Shown: positions 27,482 to 36,855 of the stretch, piece after piece | Layout of the letters: each line of letters starts with the position of its first letter | How positions within the stretch are numbered: position 1 is the stretch's first letter | DNA from: Chiayiivirga sp. | Lineage (GTDB): Bacteria > Pseudomonadota > Gammaproteobacteria > Xanthomonadales > Xanthomonadaceae | Direction: 5' to 3' | Length of the DNA: 64,000 nt | NCBI GenBank assembly: GCA_022647565.1 | Contig: JALCLA010000004.1 | Coordinates: 124,001-188,000 of the forward strand | Notes under the pieces: generated by a model | What the model saw: the letters and a program-made list of their open reading frames with translations, nothing else | The model's database searches: none | Told to the model about the DNA's origin: nothing | Made by a program: the position numbers and the translations under genes

Positions 27482-28795
27482 ATGACCCTCGAAATCGTCA
27501 TCGTCGCGCTGTTGATCCTGGTCAACGGCTTCTTCGCCTTGTCGGAAATGGCGGTGGTTACGGCGCGCAAAGCCAGGCTCAAGCAACGTGCGGGCGAAAG
27601 CCGGCGGGCCGCCACAGCGCTGGAACTGGCCGAGCACCCGGAGCGCTTCCTGTCGACCGTGCAGGTCGGCATCACCCTGATCGGCATCCTCAACGGCGTG
27701 TTCGGCGGCGCCGCGATCGGCGCGCGCGTGGCGCACTGGCTGATGCCGCTGGGCTGGGACCCCGAGATCACCCAGGGCGTGGCGATGGCGGTGAGTGTCA
27801 CCCTGATCACCTACGCCAGCATCGTGTTCGGCGAACTGGTGCCCAAGCGGGCGGCATTGCTGGCGCCGGAGGCAATCGCCACCGCGGTGGCGGTGCCGAT
27901 GCGGGTCGTGGCGAAGGCTGCCGCACCCTTCGTCTGGCTGCTGTCGGTCAGCACGCGTACCCTGCTGAAGCTGTTCCGGCTCGAAGGCAGCGACGCATCG
28001 CGCGTCTCGGAAGAGGAGATCCGCCTGCTGGTGGCGGAAGGCCATGAGCAGGGCCTGATCGACGACGACGAGCGCAACATGATGAACCGCGTGATGCGCC
28101 TGGGCGACCGCACCGCCGACAGTTTCATGACGCCGCGCGTGCGCATCGCCTGGCTTGATGCCGCCGCCACGCGCGAGGACAACCTCGCGGTGCTGCGCGA
28201 TACGCCCTATTCGCGCTACCCGGTGTATCGCGGCAACGACCACGACGTGGTCGGCATCCTCGAGGCCAAGGCCATCGCGAGCATGATCGGTGCCGGCCGC
28301 ACCGATCTGTTCCACGAACTGCGCCCGCCGCTGTTCGTCGCGGATTCGACCCGCGCGCTGAGCCTGCTCGAGATCCTGCGCGACGAAGGCGCGCACCTGG
28401 CGCTGGTGGTGGACGAGTACGGCGACATCCAGGGCCTGGTCACGCTCAACGACCTGCTCGGCGCGGTGCTCGGCCGGCTCGAGACCGCGGAGAGCGAAGC
28501 CACCGACGAAGCCATGGTGGTGCGCCGCCACGACGGCAGCTACCTGGTCGATGGCGGCGTCTCCACCGAAGACCTGCGCGAACTGCTCACGCTCTCCGCC
28601 CTGCCCGCGGAAGACGACCACGACTACAACACCGTGGCCGGCATGGTGACCGCGCGCTTCGGTCGCATCCCGCACGCGGGCGAGCATTTCGAGTTCGGCG
28701 GCTGGCGATTCGAAGTGGTCGATCTGGACGGGGCCCGCATCGACAAGCTGCTGATCCAGTCGCTCGCGGACGAGAACACGTCGGAGGAAGTCTGA
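27482..28795 (+). CDS. HlyC/CorC-type transporter (DUF21-CBS-CorC domain protein)
   Basis: A 437-residue membrane protein. The N-terminal DUF21/CNNM transmembrane domain begins MTLEIVIVALLILVNGFFALSEMAVVTARKARLK and contains VTLITYASIVFGELVPKRAAL. Next come a CBS pair (FMTPRVRIAWLDAA... YSRYPVYRG; LALVVDEYGDIQGLVTLNDLLGAVLG) and a C-terminal CorC_HlyC domain ending FEFGGWRFEVVDLDGARIDKLLI. The family is linked to Mg2+/Co2+ efflux or Na+/Mg2+ exchange; the hemolysin label is historical. The start is 27482; the frame is open far upstream, opposite bpt. The next gene follows after 1 base. Confidence 0.93.
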   Translation: MTLEIVIVALLILVNGFFALSEMAVVTARKARLKQRAGESRRAATALELAEHPERFLSTVQVGITLIGILNGVFGGAAIGARVAHWLMPLGWDPEITQGVAMAVSVTLITYASIVFGELVPKRAALLAPEAIATAVAVPMRVVAKAAAPFVWLLSVSTRTLLKLFRLEGSDASRVSEEEIRLLVAEGHEQGLIDDDERNMMNRVMRLGDRTADSFMTPRVRIAWLDAAATREDNLAVLRDTPYSRYPVYRGNDHDVVGILEAKAIASMIGAGRTDLFHELRPPLFVADSTRALSLLEILRDEGAHLALVVDEYGDIQGLVTLNDLLGAVLGRLETAESEATDEAMVVRRHDGSYLVDGGVSTEDLRELLTLSALPAEDDHDYNTVAGMVTARFGRIPHAGEHFEFGGWRFEVVDLDGARIDKLLIQSLADENTSEEV

Positions 28796-28796
28796 G

Positions 28797-29441
28797 GTGG
28801 ATGCGACGCCGCCCCATCACGATCCGGCCTCGTCTCCGAAACCGGCCCGGCCCGCCCACACCAGCCAGATCATCGCGCGCATCGGCGACCCCCACGCCGG
28901 CCCGTACATCAGCTTCCACGACCTGCTGCACGAGTTCCGGCAACGCGCCTTCGGCGGCCTGCTGCTGGTGGTGCTGCTCCCCACCTTCCTTCCGGCACCC
29001 GGCATCGGTGCCTTCACCGGCCCCTTCATCGCGCTGATCGGTGCGCAGATGCTGCTGGCCTTCGGCCGCCCGTGGCTGCCGCGCTGGATGGCGCAGCGGC
29101 AGATGAAGCGGGCCACGGTGCGGCGCTTCGGCGAGAGCTTTCACCCCTTCCTGATGCGTCTGGAGAAGGTCTGCAAGCCGCGTCTGCCGCAGTTCCTGGA
29201 ACATACCTGGGCGTTCGTCTTCACTGGCCTGCAACTGGTGGTGCTGGGGCTGTTGCTGTCCTTGCCGATCCCGTTCACCAACTATCCGCTCGGTTTCCTG
29301 CTGCTGCTGTACTGCATCGCCTTGATCGAACGCGATGGCCTGCTGCTGCTGATCAGCTGGGTGCTGGGGCTGGGCACGATCGCCGCCTCGGTGCTGCTAT
29401 CCACTGAAGTGATCGAACTGATTCGGCGCGTGCTGGGCTGA
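28797..29441 (+). CDS. ExoD-family membrane protein
   Basis: A 214-residue protein starting at GTG 28797, one base after the CorC-like stop, so translationally coupled. The family signature is FHDLLHEFRQRAFGGLLLVVLLPTFLPAPGIGAFTGPFIALIGAQ. Hydrophobic segments follow, including VFTGLQLVVLGLLLSLPIPF and LGFLLLLYCIALIERDGLLLLI. ExoD was named for exopolysaccharide defects in rhizobia, but its biochemical role is unclear. The cytoplasmic N-tail is Pro/His-rich. Confidence 0.85.
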   Translation: MDATPPHHDPASSPKPARPAHTSQIIARIGDPHAGPYISFHDLLHEFRQRAFGGLLLVVLLPTFLPAPGIGAFTGPFIALIGAQMLLAFGRPWLPRWMAQRQMKRATVRRFGESFHPFLMRLEKVCKPRLPQFLEHTWAFVFTGLQLVVLGLLLSLPIPFTNYPLGFLLLLYCIALIERDGLLLLISWVLGLGTIAASVLLSTEVIELIRRVLG

Positions 29442-29540
29442 ACCTGGCACCGCGTACCGTTTGCATCCGCGACTGGTCCTGGCCCGCGGCAAGCGGCCCT
29501 TGCGTTACGGTAGATGCCCCGCACCGAACCCACCGCGCCG

Positions 29541-30326
29541 ATGACTTCACCCCCCGTTCCCGTCCTGATCGACGGCCGCACCTTGTCGAAGGCACTGCCG
29601 CCGGACCTCATGCGCTCCGATCTGGCGCTGGCCAGCTTCTTCCTGGTCGGCTTCGTCCTGCTCCTGTTCGCCGTCGCCGGATTCTCTGCCCTGTGGGATC
29701 GGCAATGGCGCAGCACCGCCCTGCGCGCCGAGGGCGAGGTGCTTGAACTGCGCGGCACGAGCTCTCCCATCGCGCGGGTCCGCTACACCGACGCCCAAGG
29801 CCGGGAGCACATCGCCGATACCACCGGCCCGCTCAACGGCGTGCATGCCGAAGTAGGCGAACGCATCGCCATCCTCTACCAGCCGGAGTCGCCCTCCTAC
29901 GCTTCGCACGACGATCCAGTCCGCGACTGGATCGCCACGGCCATGTTTCCGGGGGTCGGTTGCCTTCCCCTGCTTCTCATCGTCTTCCTGCGACGACAAG
30001 TGCGTCGCCAGGAGCAGCGCTACGCGCGCTTGCGCCAACTCGGCTACAAGCGCCAGGTGGAGAGTGTTCGCACTCAACAGGTGCAGCTGGGCAAGGTCAG
30101 GCGCTGGGCCGTGATCGCAACCTGGCGCGACAGTCTCGGTCGCACGCAGCACACGCTTGGCGGCCCCTACAGCTACGATCCGGCACCGGTGGACCCGGCC
30201 AGGCTCGTCGTCCTGGCCGACCCGCAAGCGCCGGAACAAAGCGTGCTGGCACCGGAATCCCTGCCACCGTTCAGCCGACCGTGGCGGCCGGTGCGCGGCA
30301 GTGCCGCCGACAGGAGATCCACGTGA
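29541..30326 (+). CDS. DUF3592-type two-span membrane protein
   Basis: About 261 residues from 29541 (an upstream ATG at 29514 would add nine residues; the choice is uncertain). There are two membrane spans (LALASFFLVGFVLLLFAVAGFSALW and MFPGVGCLPLLLIVFL). Between them lies an extracytoplasmic beta domain with the DUF3592 pattern ALRAEGEVLELRG...ARVRYTDAQGREHIADT...VGERIAILYQPESPSYA. The C-terminal cytoplasmic part repeats a related beta pattern (WAVIATWRDSLGRTQHTLGGPYSYDP). Function unknown. Confidence 0.75.
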   Translation: MTSPPVPVLIDGRTLSKALPPDLMRSDLALASFFLVGFVLLLFAVAGFSALWDRQWRSTALRAEGEVLELRGTSSPIARVRYTDAQGREHIADTTGPLNGVHAEVGERIAILYQPESPSYASHDDPVRDWIATAMFPGVGCLPLLLIVFLRRQVRRQEQRYARLRQLGYKRQVESVRTQQVQLGKVRRWAVIATWRDSLGRTQHTLGGPYSYDPAPVDPARLVVLADPQAPEQSVLAPESLPPFSRPWRPVRGSAADRRST

Positions 30327-30592
30327 TCTGAGCACGCGTGCGCGCCGGACCGCGCCACGCGCCGGCAGGCGGAACCTGGCCTGCGCTTTTCGCATTCTGC
30401 GTGGCAAGGACGATGCCCTCCCCGTCCGCGCCATGCCCCGCCTGATCCGTCATACCCGGACTCGTCGCCTGGTAGCCGTGCCGCCGATCGCGCACCGGCC
30501 CTTGCCGCGCATCACCGACTGCGCGATCCACGATCCGGTGGCTTGCTTGGAAGCTACACTGCGCTTCGACGGAAGCGATGGCAGGAATCGGC

Positions 30593-31162
30593 ATGGAAGA
30601 CGTCAGTGTGCTGCTGCAGGCCGCGAGCGCGGGCGACCGCGACGCGGCGGATCGGGCCTTCGCCCTGGTCTATGGCGAACTGCAGCGGATCGCACGACGT
30701 CAGGTGGCACGCACGCCGGCAGGTCCCGGCGCCACCTCGCTGGTGCACGAGGTCTACCTGCGACTCGCCCAGGCAGGAGCCATGGCGCTTAACGACCGCG
30801 AACACTTCTTCGCCCTGGCCGCACGCGCGATGCGGCAGCTGGTGGTGGACCATGCACGCCAGCGCAGCGCGGCCAAGCGTGGTGGCGGCGCGGCCAGGCT
30901 TGAGCTGGACGAGATCGCCGACCAGGTTGGAGGTACGGGTGACTGCGAGCGTCTGATCGGGCTGGATCAGGCCCTGGAGCGACTGTCGGCACTCGATCCG
31001 CAATTGGCGCGACTGGTGGAGATGCGTTTCTTCGCCGGACTCGAACTGACCGAGATCGCCGAGGTCACCGGGCGCTCGGAACGTTCGCTCAAGCGCGATT
31101 GGCGCAAGGCGCGCGCGGTGTTGCACGCGGCGCTGGACGGAGGCGTGCTGCCCGATGAATGA
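30593..31162 (+). CDS. ECF-like RNA polymerase sigma factor
   Basis: About 189 residues from the ATG at 30593 (an in-frame ATG at 30578 is possible). Region 2 is present as TSLVHEVYLRLAQAG and HFFALAARAMRQLVVDHARQRSAAKRGG, and region 4 as ELTEIAEVTGRSERSLKRDWRKARAVLHAAL. This matches the ECF subgroup seen next to Ser/Thr kinases in Xanthomonadales and planctomycetes. The stop lies 8 bases inside the kinase gene, so expression is coupled. Target promoters are unknown. Confidence 0.9.
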   Translation: MEDVSVLLQAASAGDRDAADRAFALVYGELQRIARRQVARTPAGPGATSLVHEVYLRLAQAGAMALNDREHFFALAARAMRQLVVDHARQRSAAKRGGGAARLELDEIADQVGGTGDCERLIGLDQALERLSALDPQLARLVEMRFFAGLELTEIAEVTGRSERSLKRDWRKARAVLHAALDGGVLPDE

Positions 31163-33827
31163 GTCGCGCTGGCAGCAGTTGTCGGGCCTGATCGACGAGC
31201 TGTTCGAACTGGACGCGAGCGAACGCGCCCGGCGCCTGGGCCTGCTCGAAACCGGGGACGCCGATCTCGCGCACGAACTGCGCCGCCTGCTGGCCGCGGA
31301 TGAGCGTTCCGGCCTGCTTGATGCCGGGGTGGCGTGCGCCGCGCCGACGGTGATGAGCGACCTGGCGCGCGCCGACGGCCCGGCCTCGGCCCGGGCCGAA
31401 GCGGGCAAGCGCCTTGGCCACTACCGCTTGGTCGAACGCGTGGGCAGCGGCGGCATGGGCGAGGTCTGGCGCGGCGAGCGCGTCGACGATTTCGAGCAGC
31501 AGGTCGCGATCAAGCTGATCCGCCCGCTGCTGGACAGCCCGCACTTGCGCGAGCGCTTCGCGCGCGAGCGCCGCATCCTGGCGCGACTGGATCATCCCGG
31601 CATTGCGCGCCTGCTCGACGGTGGCGTGGCCGAGGACGGCACGCCCTGGTATGCGATGGAATTCGTGCGCGGCCTGCCGCTGACTGCGCACGCCGATGTG
31701 CGCGAGCTGGACGTGCGGGCACGGGTGGAGATGCTGCTGCAGGTTTGCGATGCGACCGCGCATGCACACGCGCAGTTGGTGGTGCATCGCGACCTCAAGC
31801 CGTCCAACGTGCTGGTCGATGCCCAAGGCCGGATTCGCGTGCTCGATTTCGGCATCGCCCGCCTGCTGGACGAATCCGCCGATACGCAGCTCACCGGCAC
31901 GGGAGTGCGCGTGTTCTCCCCGGCCTATGCCGCGCCCGAGCAGATCCGCGGCGACGCCGTCGGCACCGCGGCCGACGTGTTCGCGCTGGGAGCCGTGTTG
32001 TTCGAGTTGCTTGCCGGGCGCGTGCCGCATCCGCATCGCAGCATGTCGCCGGAGCGACTGCTTGCCCTGCTGCAGGATGAAGTGGCACCGCGCCCGAGCC
32101 AGGCGGTGCGCGAGGCCACGGGCAGTGCGTCGGCGGCCCGGGGCACCAGCACCGCGCGGCAACTCTCGGGCGATCTGGACACCATCGTCACCACCGCGCT
32201 GCAACCGGAAGCAGCGCGCCGCTATGCCGGCGCGGCGCAGCTTGCGGACGACCTGCGGCGCTGGCTGGACGGGCGCCCGATCGCCGCGCAACCCGATACC
32301 GCGGGTTACCGGATGCGCAAGTTCGTGGCGCGTCATCGTTTCGCGGTGGGCAGCGCCAGCGCGGTGCTGCTGGCCCTGGTCGGCGGACTGGGTCTTGCGC
32401 TGTGGCAGGCCAGCGTGGCGCGCGACCACGCCGCGCGCGCGGATGCGCAGGCCGCACTCGCCAGCTCGGAAGCCGCGCGCGCCGAGCGCGAAGCCACGCA
32501 GGCACGTGCTCTCGCGGGGCGGGTGAAACACGCCAAGGAGTTCTTCGTCTCCGCCTTCTTCCAGGCCGACCCGATGCGACGCGCCGCGCAAGGGCCGATG
32601 ACGGTCGACGCGGCGTTCGATGCCTTGCTCGAACGCGCCCGCACCGAGCTCGCGAACGATCCGGTGCTGCAAGCGGACGTGCTGGACGACTTCGGCGAGA
32701 TCCGCGCCAACCAGGGTCGCTTCGACGAGGCCAGGGAGTTGTTCGACAAGGCGCTCGCCGTCGCGGAGCGCGAGTTCGGCCCCAACCATCCGGCCGTGGC
32801 CGAGTCCCTGCTCAACCTGGCGTTCGTGGCCAACTTCCGCGGAGACGAGCCCGTCGCGCGCTCCCACATCGAGCGCGCAGTGGCGATCCTGGAGGCCGAC
32901 GACGGCGGTGATCCGCTCGCGCTGGCCAACGCGCTGAACTCCCATGCCAGCACGGTGGCGGCCAACGGCGACACCCAGGCCGCGCTGCCGATCGCGCGTC
33001 GCTCGATCGACCTCTACCGGCAGCATGGACCGGATAGCCCGCAACGAATCGGCGCACTGACCAACCTCGGCACCATGCTTTCCAACGCGAGCCAACTGGA
33101 GGCGTCGGATGCGGCACTGAACGAAGCCGTGGCGGCGATCGAAGCGCAACAGGGCCAGGACGCGGCGACGCTGTGGCCGGTGCTGACCTCGCTCGCGGCC
33201 AATGCCTTCATCCGCGGCGATGCGACGCAGGAAGCGGCGTACACCGAGCGCGCCTTGGCCATTGCGCGCGCGAGCTTCCCCGGTGCGCATCCGTGGAAGG
33301 CGAGCGCCATGGTCGATCGCGGCCTGCAGGTGAGCCGCGGCGGCGACTGGGCGCGGGGCGAGCCCATGATGCGCGAAGGCATCGCGATCTACGACGAGCT
33401 GGGCAGCCCCGACGTGGTGGCCGCACTGCGCCAGCTGGCGATCGCGCAGCGCTCGCACGACGACCATCGAGGCGCACTGGACTCGCTGGAGCGCGCCTAC
33501 GCAACCTGCCTGCAACACGCGCGCGAATCGCACCTGCTGTGCCTCGCCATCCGCGCCAACCGCGCCCTGCTGATGGCAAGTACCGGCCAGCCCGCCAGGG
33601 CGCTGGCCGAAGCCGATGCGGCGCTGGCCGGCCTGCGCGGCGACGAGACCAGATACAGCGAACAGGGGCAAGCCATGGAGGCGCGTGCCGCCGCCCTCGA
33701 CGCCCTGGGCCGGCACCCCGAAGCGCGCGCCGAGCTGGACGCGGTGATTGCCCTGCTCGCGAAGAATTTCGGGCCGGAGCACCCGGAAACCCGGCGGGTC
33801 CGGGCAGCCCGCTCCAGGCTTGACTGA
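31155..33827 (+). CDS. membrane Ser/Thr protein kinase with C-terminal TPR repeats
   Basis: An 890-residue Hanks-type kinase. The kinase domain runs from about 88 to 360: glycine loop VGSGGMGEVW, ATP-binding Lys120 in VAIK, catalytic HRDLKPSN (211-218), DFG at 231-233 and APEQIRG. One membrane span near 396-416 (VGSASAVLLALVGGLGLALWQ) is followed by a coiled-coil-like Ala/Arg/Glu stretch and a long TPR array (NQGRFDEARELFDKALAVAEREFGPNHPAVAESLLNLA). The kinase should face the cytoplasm and the TPRs the periplasm. It overlaps the sigma factor gene by 8 bp, suggesting that the kinase controls the sigma factor. Confidence 0.94.
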   Translation: MNESRWQQLSGLIDELFELDASERARRLGLLETGDADLAHELRRLLAADERSGLLDAGVACAAPTVMSDLARADGPASARAEAGKRLGHYRLVERVGSGGMGEVWRGERVDDFEQQVAIKLIRPLLDSPHLRERFARERRILARLDHPGIARLLDGGVAEDGTPWYAMEFVRGLPLTAHADVRELDVRARVEMLLQVCDATAHAHAQLVVHRDLKPSNVLVDAQGRIRVLDFGIARLLDESADTQLTGTGVRVFSPAYAAPEQIRGDAVGTAADVFALGAVLFELLAGRVPHPHRSMSPERLLALLQDEVAPRPSQAVREATGSASAARGTSTARQLSGDLDTIVTTALQPEAARRYAGAAQLADDLRRWLDGRPIAAQPDTAGYRMRKFVARHRFAVGSASAVLLALVGGLGLALWQASVARDHAARADAQAALASSEAARAEREATQARALAGRVKHAKEFFVSAFFQADPMRRAAQGPMTVDAAFDALLERARTELANDPVLQADVLDDFGEIRANQGRFDEARELFDKALAVAEREFGPNHPAVAESLLNLAFVANFRGDEPVARSHIERAVAILEADDGGDPLALANALNSHASTVAANGDTQAALPIARRSIDLYRQHGPDSPQRIGALTNLGTMLSNASQLEASDAALNEAVAAIEAQQGQDAATLWPVLTSLAANAFIRGDATQEAAYTERALAIARASFPGAHPWKASAMVDRGLQVSRGGDWARGEPMMREGIAIYDELGSPDVVAALRQLAIAQRSHDDHRGALDSLERAYATCLQHARESHLLCLAIRANRALLMASTGQPARALAEADAALAGLRGDETRYSEQGQAMEARAAALDALGRHPEARAELDAVIALLAKNFGPEHPETRRVRAARSRLD

Positions 33828-33906
33828 AGCCCGATGCTGCGCTGCGACACAACCGCGAAAACCTGACAGAATCGGGCTTCCCTCCCCTGTTCCGGTACGC
33901 GTCCCG

Positions 33907-35595
33907 ATGTGCTCCATCCTTGGCATCCTCGACCTGAAATCCGATCCCGCCGTGCTGCGCACGCAGGCGCTGGATCTCTCCCGCCGGATGCGGCATCGCG
34001 GTCCGGACTGGTCGGGGGTTTACGCGAATTCGAACGCGATCCTGGTGCACGAGCGCCTCGCCATCGTGGGCGTGGATTCGGGCGCGCAGCCGCTCGCAAG
34101 TCCGGATGGCGCGCAGGTGCTGGCGGTGAATGGCGAGATCTACAACCATCGCGGCCTGCGCGCGGCACTGGAAGCGGACTACGACTTCCAGACCCACTCC
34201 GATTGCGAAGTGATCCTGCCCTTGTACCGCAAGGGCAACGACGCGGCCGAGATTCGCGAATGGCTCAACGACCTCGAAGGCATGTTCGCCTTCGTGCTGT
34301 GGGATGAAGCCGCGCAGCGTTGGCTGATCGCGCGCGACGCCATCGGCATCATTCCGCTCTATACCGGCCACGACGCGCACGGCAATCTCTACGTGGCCTC
34401 GGAACTCAAGGCGCTGGCGCCGGTGTGCAAGGACGCGCGTGAATTCCCGCCCGGCCATTTCTGGCTCTCGGGCGAAGCCGAGCCACAGTCCTACTACCAC
34501 CCCGACTGGCGCGAGTTCGAATCGGTGGAGAACGCCGAGGCCGATCGCGCCACGCTGCGTGCCGCGTTCGAAGCCGCGGTGAAGAGCCACATGATGAGCG
34601 ACGTGCCTTATGGCGTGTTGCTTTCGGGTGGCTTGGATTCCTCGCTGGTTGCAGCCATTGCCAAGAAGTACGCCGCGCGGCGCGTGGACGAGGACGAGAA
34701 GACCGAAGCCTGGTGGCCACAGCTGCACAGCTTTGCGGTGGGCCTGAAGGAATCTCCCGACCTCAAGGCCGCGCGCGAAGTCGCCGCGCACATCGGCACC
34801 GTGCACCACGAGTTCCACTTCACCGTGCAGGAGGGCATCGACGCGCTCAGCGATGTCATCCATCATCTGGAAACCTACGACGTCACCACGATCCGCGCGT
34901 CCACGCCGATGTACCTGATGGCGCGCCGGATCCGCGCCATGGGCATCAAGATGGTGCTGTCCGGCGAAGGCTCGGACGAGCTGTTCGGAGGCTACCTTTA
35001 TTTCCACAAGGCCCCGAACGCCAGGGCGCTGCACGAGGAAACCGTGCGCAAGCTCGACAATCTCCACTTGTTCGACTGCCTGCGTGCGAACAAGTCGATG
35101 GCGGCCTGGGGCGTGGAAGCGCGCGTGCCCTTCCTCGACCGGAAGTTCATCGACGTGGCGATGCGCCTGAACCCGGAAGTGAAGCTCAGCGGCAAGCAGC
35201 GCGGCCGCATGGAAAAGCAGTTCCTGCGTGAAGCCTTCGCCGGTTACCTGCCGGATTCGGTGCTGTGGCGGCAGAAGGAACAGTTTTCCGACGGTGTCGG
35301 CTATTCCTGGATCGACTCGCTCAAGGCGCATGCAAACGCGCAGGTGACCGACCAGCAACTCGCCACCGCGAAGTTCCGCTTCCCCTACAACACGCCGGCG
35401 ACGAAAGAAGCCTACTTCTACCGCGAACTGTTCGAGCGTCACTACCCGCAGGGCTGGGCTGCGGAATGCGTTCCCGGTGGCCCGTCGGTGGCTTGCTCCA
35501 CCGCCGCCGCGCTGGAATGGGATCCCTCGCTCAAGAACGTGGTCGATCCTTCGGGACGCGCCGTGCAGGCGGTACACAACGCAGCGTATGCCTGA
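33907..35595 (+). CDS. asnB: asparagine synthetase B (glutamine-hydrolysing)
   Basis: A 562-residue enzyme converting aspartate, glutamine and ATP to asparagine. The start at 33907 gives MCSILGI, exposing the nucleophilic Cys2 of the class II glutaminase domain; the longer frame from 33748 would hide it. Glutaminase motifs are MRHRGPDWSG, HERLAIVG and NGEIYNH. The synthetase domain has the pyrophosphate loop YGVLLSGGLDSSLVAAIA and VLSGEGSDELFGGYLYFHKAPN. The length and the C-terminal NVVDPSGRAVQAVHNAAYA match E. coli-type AsnB. A 10-bp inverted repeat (33826-33835 with 33873-33882) lies in the leader. Confidence 0.97.
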   Translation: MCSILGILDLKSDPAVLRTQALDLSRRMRHRGPDWSGVYANSNAILVHERLAIVGVDSGAQPLASPDGAQVLAVNGEIYNHRGLRAALEADYDFQTHSDCEVILPLYRKGNDAAEIREWLNDLEGMFAFVLWDEAAQRWLIARDAIGIIPLYTGHDAHGNLYVASELKALAPVCKDAREFPPGHFWLSGEAEPQSYYHPDWREFESVENAEADRATLRAAFEAAVKSHMMSDVPYGVLLSGGLDSSLVAAIAKKYAARRVDEDEKTEAWWPQLHSFAVGLKESPDLKAAREVAAHIGTVHHEFHFTVQEGIDALSDVIHHLETYDVTTIRASTPMYLMARRIRAMGIKMVLSGEGSDELFGGYLYFHKAPNARALHEETVRKLDNLHLFDCLRANKSMAAWGVEARVPFLDRKFIDVAMRLNPEVKLSGKQRGRMEKQFLREAFAGYLPDSVLWRQKEQFSDGVGYSWIDSLKAHANAQVTDQQLATAKFRFPYNTPATKEAYFYRELFERHYPQGWAAECVPGGPSVACSTAAALEWDPSLKNVVDPSGRAVQAVHNAAYA

Positions 35596-35614
35596 GGCGC
35601 GTCGCGACTAGCCG

Positions 35615-36823
35615 ATGCGCAAGCACCTGCGCGCCTCGGATCTGCGTGGCCTCGCGCAGCTGGCGACGCAGGCCACAACCGGCGTGGCGCAGATCGTCGA
35701 AGGCGTGCATCGTTCGGTACTGAGCACGGCCGGCCTCGTCAGCGCGCAGGCGGAGGGAACCCGAGGCATCACCGGCCTGGTGTATCGCAGCATTGGTGCG
35801 GTGACGCGGCGCGTCGGAAAGGGCGTCGACGCCGCGCTGCTTGCGCTGCAGCCGCTGCTCGAATCGGCACTGGACACGGCTCCGGAAACTGCACAACGCG
35901 AAGCGGTGCTGGCCGCGCTCAATGGCGTGATGGGAGACCGACTGGCCGCGCATGGCAGTCCCTTCGCCACGCGCATGAGTCTTCGTTGCCGGGGTGCCGC
36001 GCTGGACCGGCACACGACCCCGTTCGACGCTACCCGCAAAGTCGTCGTGCTGGTCCACGGCCTGTGCATGAACGATCTGCAGTGGCGCGCGATGCACCGC
36101 GGGGAGCGCTTCGATCACGGCACGAACCTGGCAGCCCTCGGCTATACGCCGCTGTATCTGCGCTACAACACCGGCATGCACATCTCACAGAACGGGCGCG
36201 AGCTCGCGGCACAACTCGAAGCCGTGACGACGCAATGGCCGGTGCCGATCGAGCGGCTCTCGGTCGTCGCTCACAGCATGGGTGGCCTGGTGATGCGCGC
36301 CGCCTGCCACTACGGGCGCGAGTCCGGCATGCACTGGCCGGAACGGCTGAAGCACCTCGTGTTTCTCGGCACGCCGCATCACGGCGCACCGTTGGAACGC
36401 GCCGGCAACGCCGTCGATGTCGTCCTGGGCAGCACGCGCTGGAGCGCGCCATTTGCCAAACTCGCGCAGTTGCGCAGCGCCGGCATCACCGATCTGCGCT
36501 ACGGCCATGTCCTGGATCAGGACTGGCAAGGGCGCGATCGCTTCCGACGTCATCCCGATCGACGCGCACGCGTCCCGTTGCCGCCGGGTGTTGCGACCTA
36601 CACCGTGGCCGCAACCACGGCGGCGAAGCGAAGCGTGCTCGCGGATCGCCTGATCGGCGATGGCCTGGTCCCTCTGCACAGCGCACTGGGTCGGCATGAC
36701 GACGCTTCGCGCACACTGTCATTCGCGCCGGACGCGCAGTGGATCGCCTATCGCACGAACCACATGGAGTTGCTGTCGCGCCCCGAGGTGGGCGAACGGC
36801 TGGCGGAGTGGTTGCGCCGTTGA
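35615..36823 (+). CDS. alpha/beta-hydrolase fold esterase or lipase
   Basis: A 402-residue hydrolase. After about 130 residues of helical, Ala-rich sequence without a signal peptide comes the hydrolase core. It has the oxyanion segment VVVLVHGLCMNDLQW, the nucleophile elbow VVAHSMGGLVMR (first Gly of GxSxG replaced by Ala), FLGTPHHGAPLERAGN (typical of triacylglycerol lipase/PGAP1-like folds), an acidic region DGLVPLHSALG and the His in RTNHMELLSRPEV. It follows asnB by 19 bases. Substrate unknown; the helical N-terminus resembles polyhydroxyalkanoate-associated regions, but this is weak. Confidence 0.83.
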   Translation: MRKHLRASDLRGLAQLATQATTGVAQIVEGVHRSVLSTAGLVSAQAEGTRGITGLVYRSIGAVTRRVGKGVDAALLALQPLLESALDTAPETAQREAVLAALNGVMGDRLAAHGSPFATRMSLRCRGAALDRHTTPFDATRKVVVLVHGLCMNDLQWRAMHRGERFDHGTNLAALGYTPLYLRYNTGMHISQNGRELAAQLEAVTTQWPVPIERLSVVAHSMGGLVMRAACHYGRESGMHWPERLKHLVFLGTPHHGAPLERAGNAVDVVLGSTRWSAPFAKLAQLRSAGITDLRYGHVLDQDWQGRDRFRRHPDRRARVPLPPGVATYTVAATTAAKRSVLADRLIGDGLVPLHSALGRHDDASRTLSFAPDAQWIAYRTNHMELLSRPEVGERLAEWLRR

Positions 36824-36855
36824 GTCGACGACGCACTTCCCGAATCGGCTGACTC

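Noticed and set aside
33826..33882. 10-bp inverted repeat before asnB as a terminator
   Set aside because: The loop is 37 bases and no T-run follows. It might be an attenuator, but nothing supports that.
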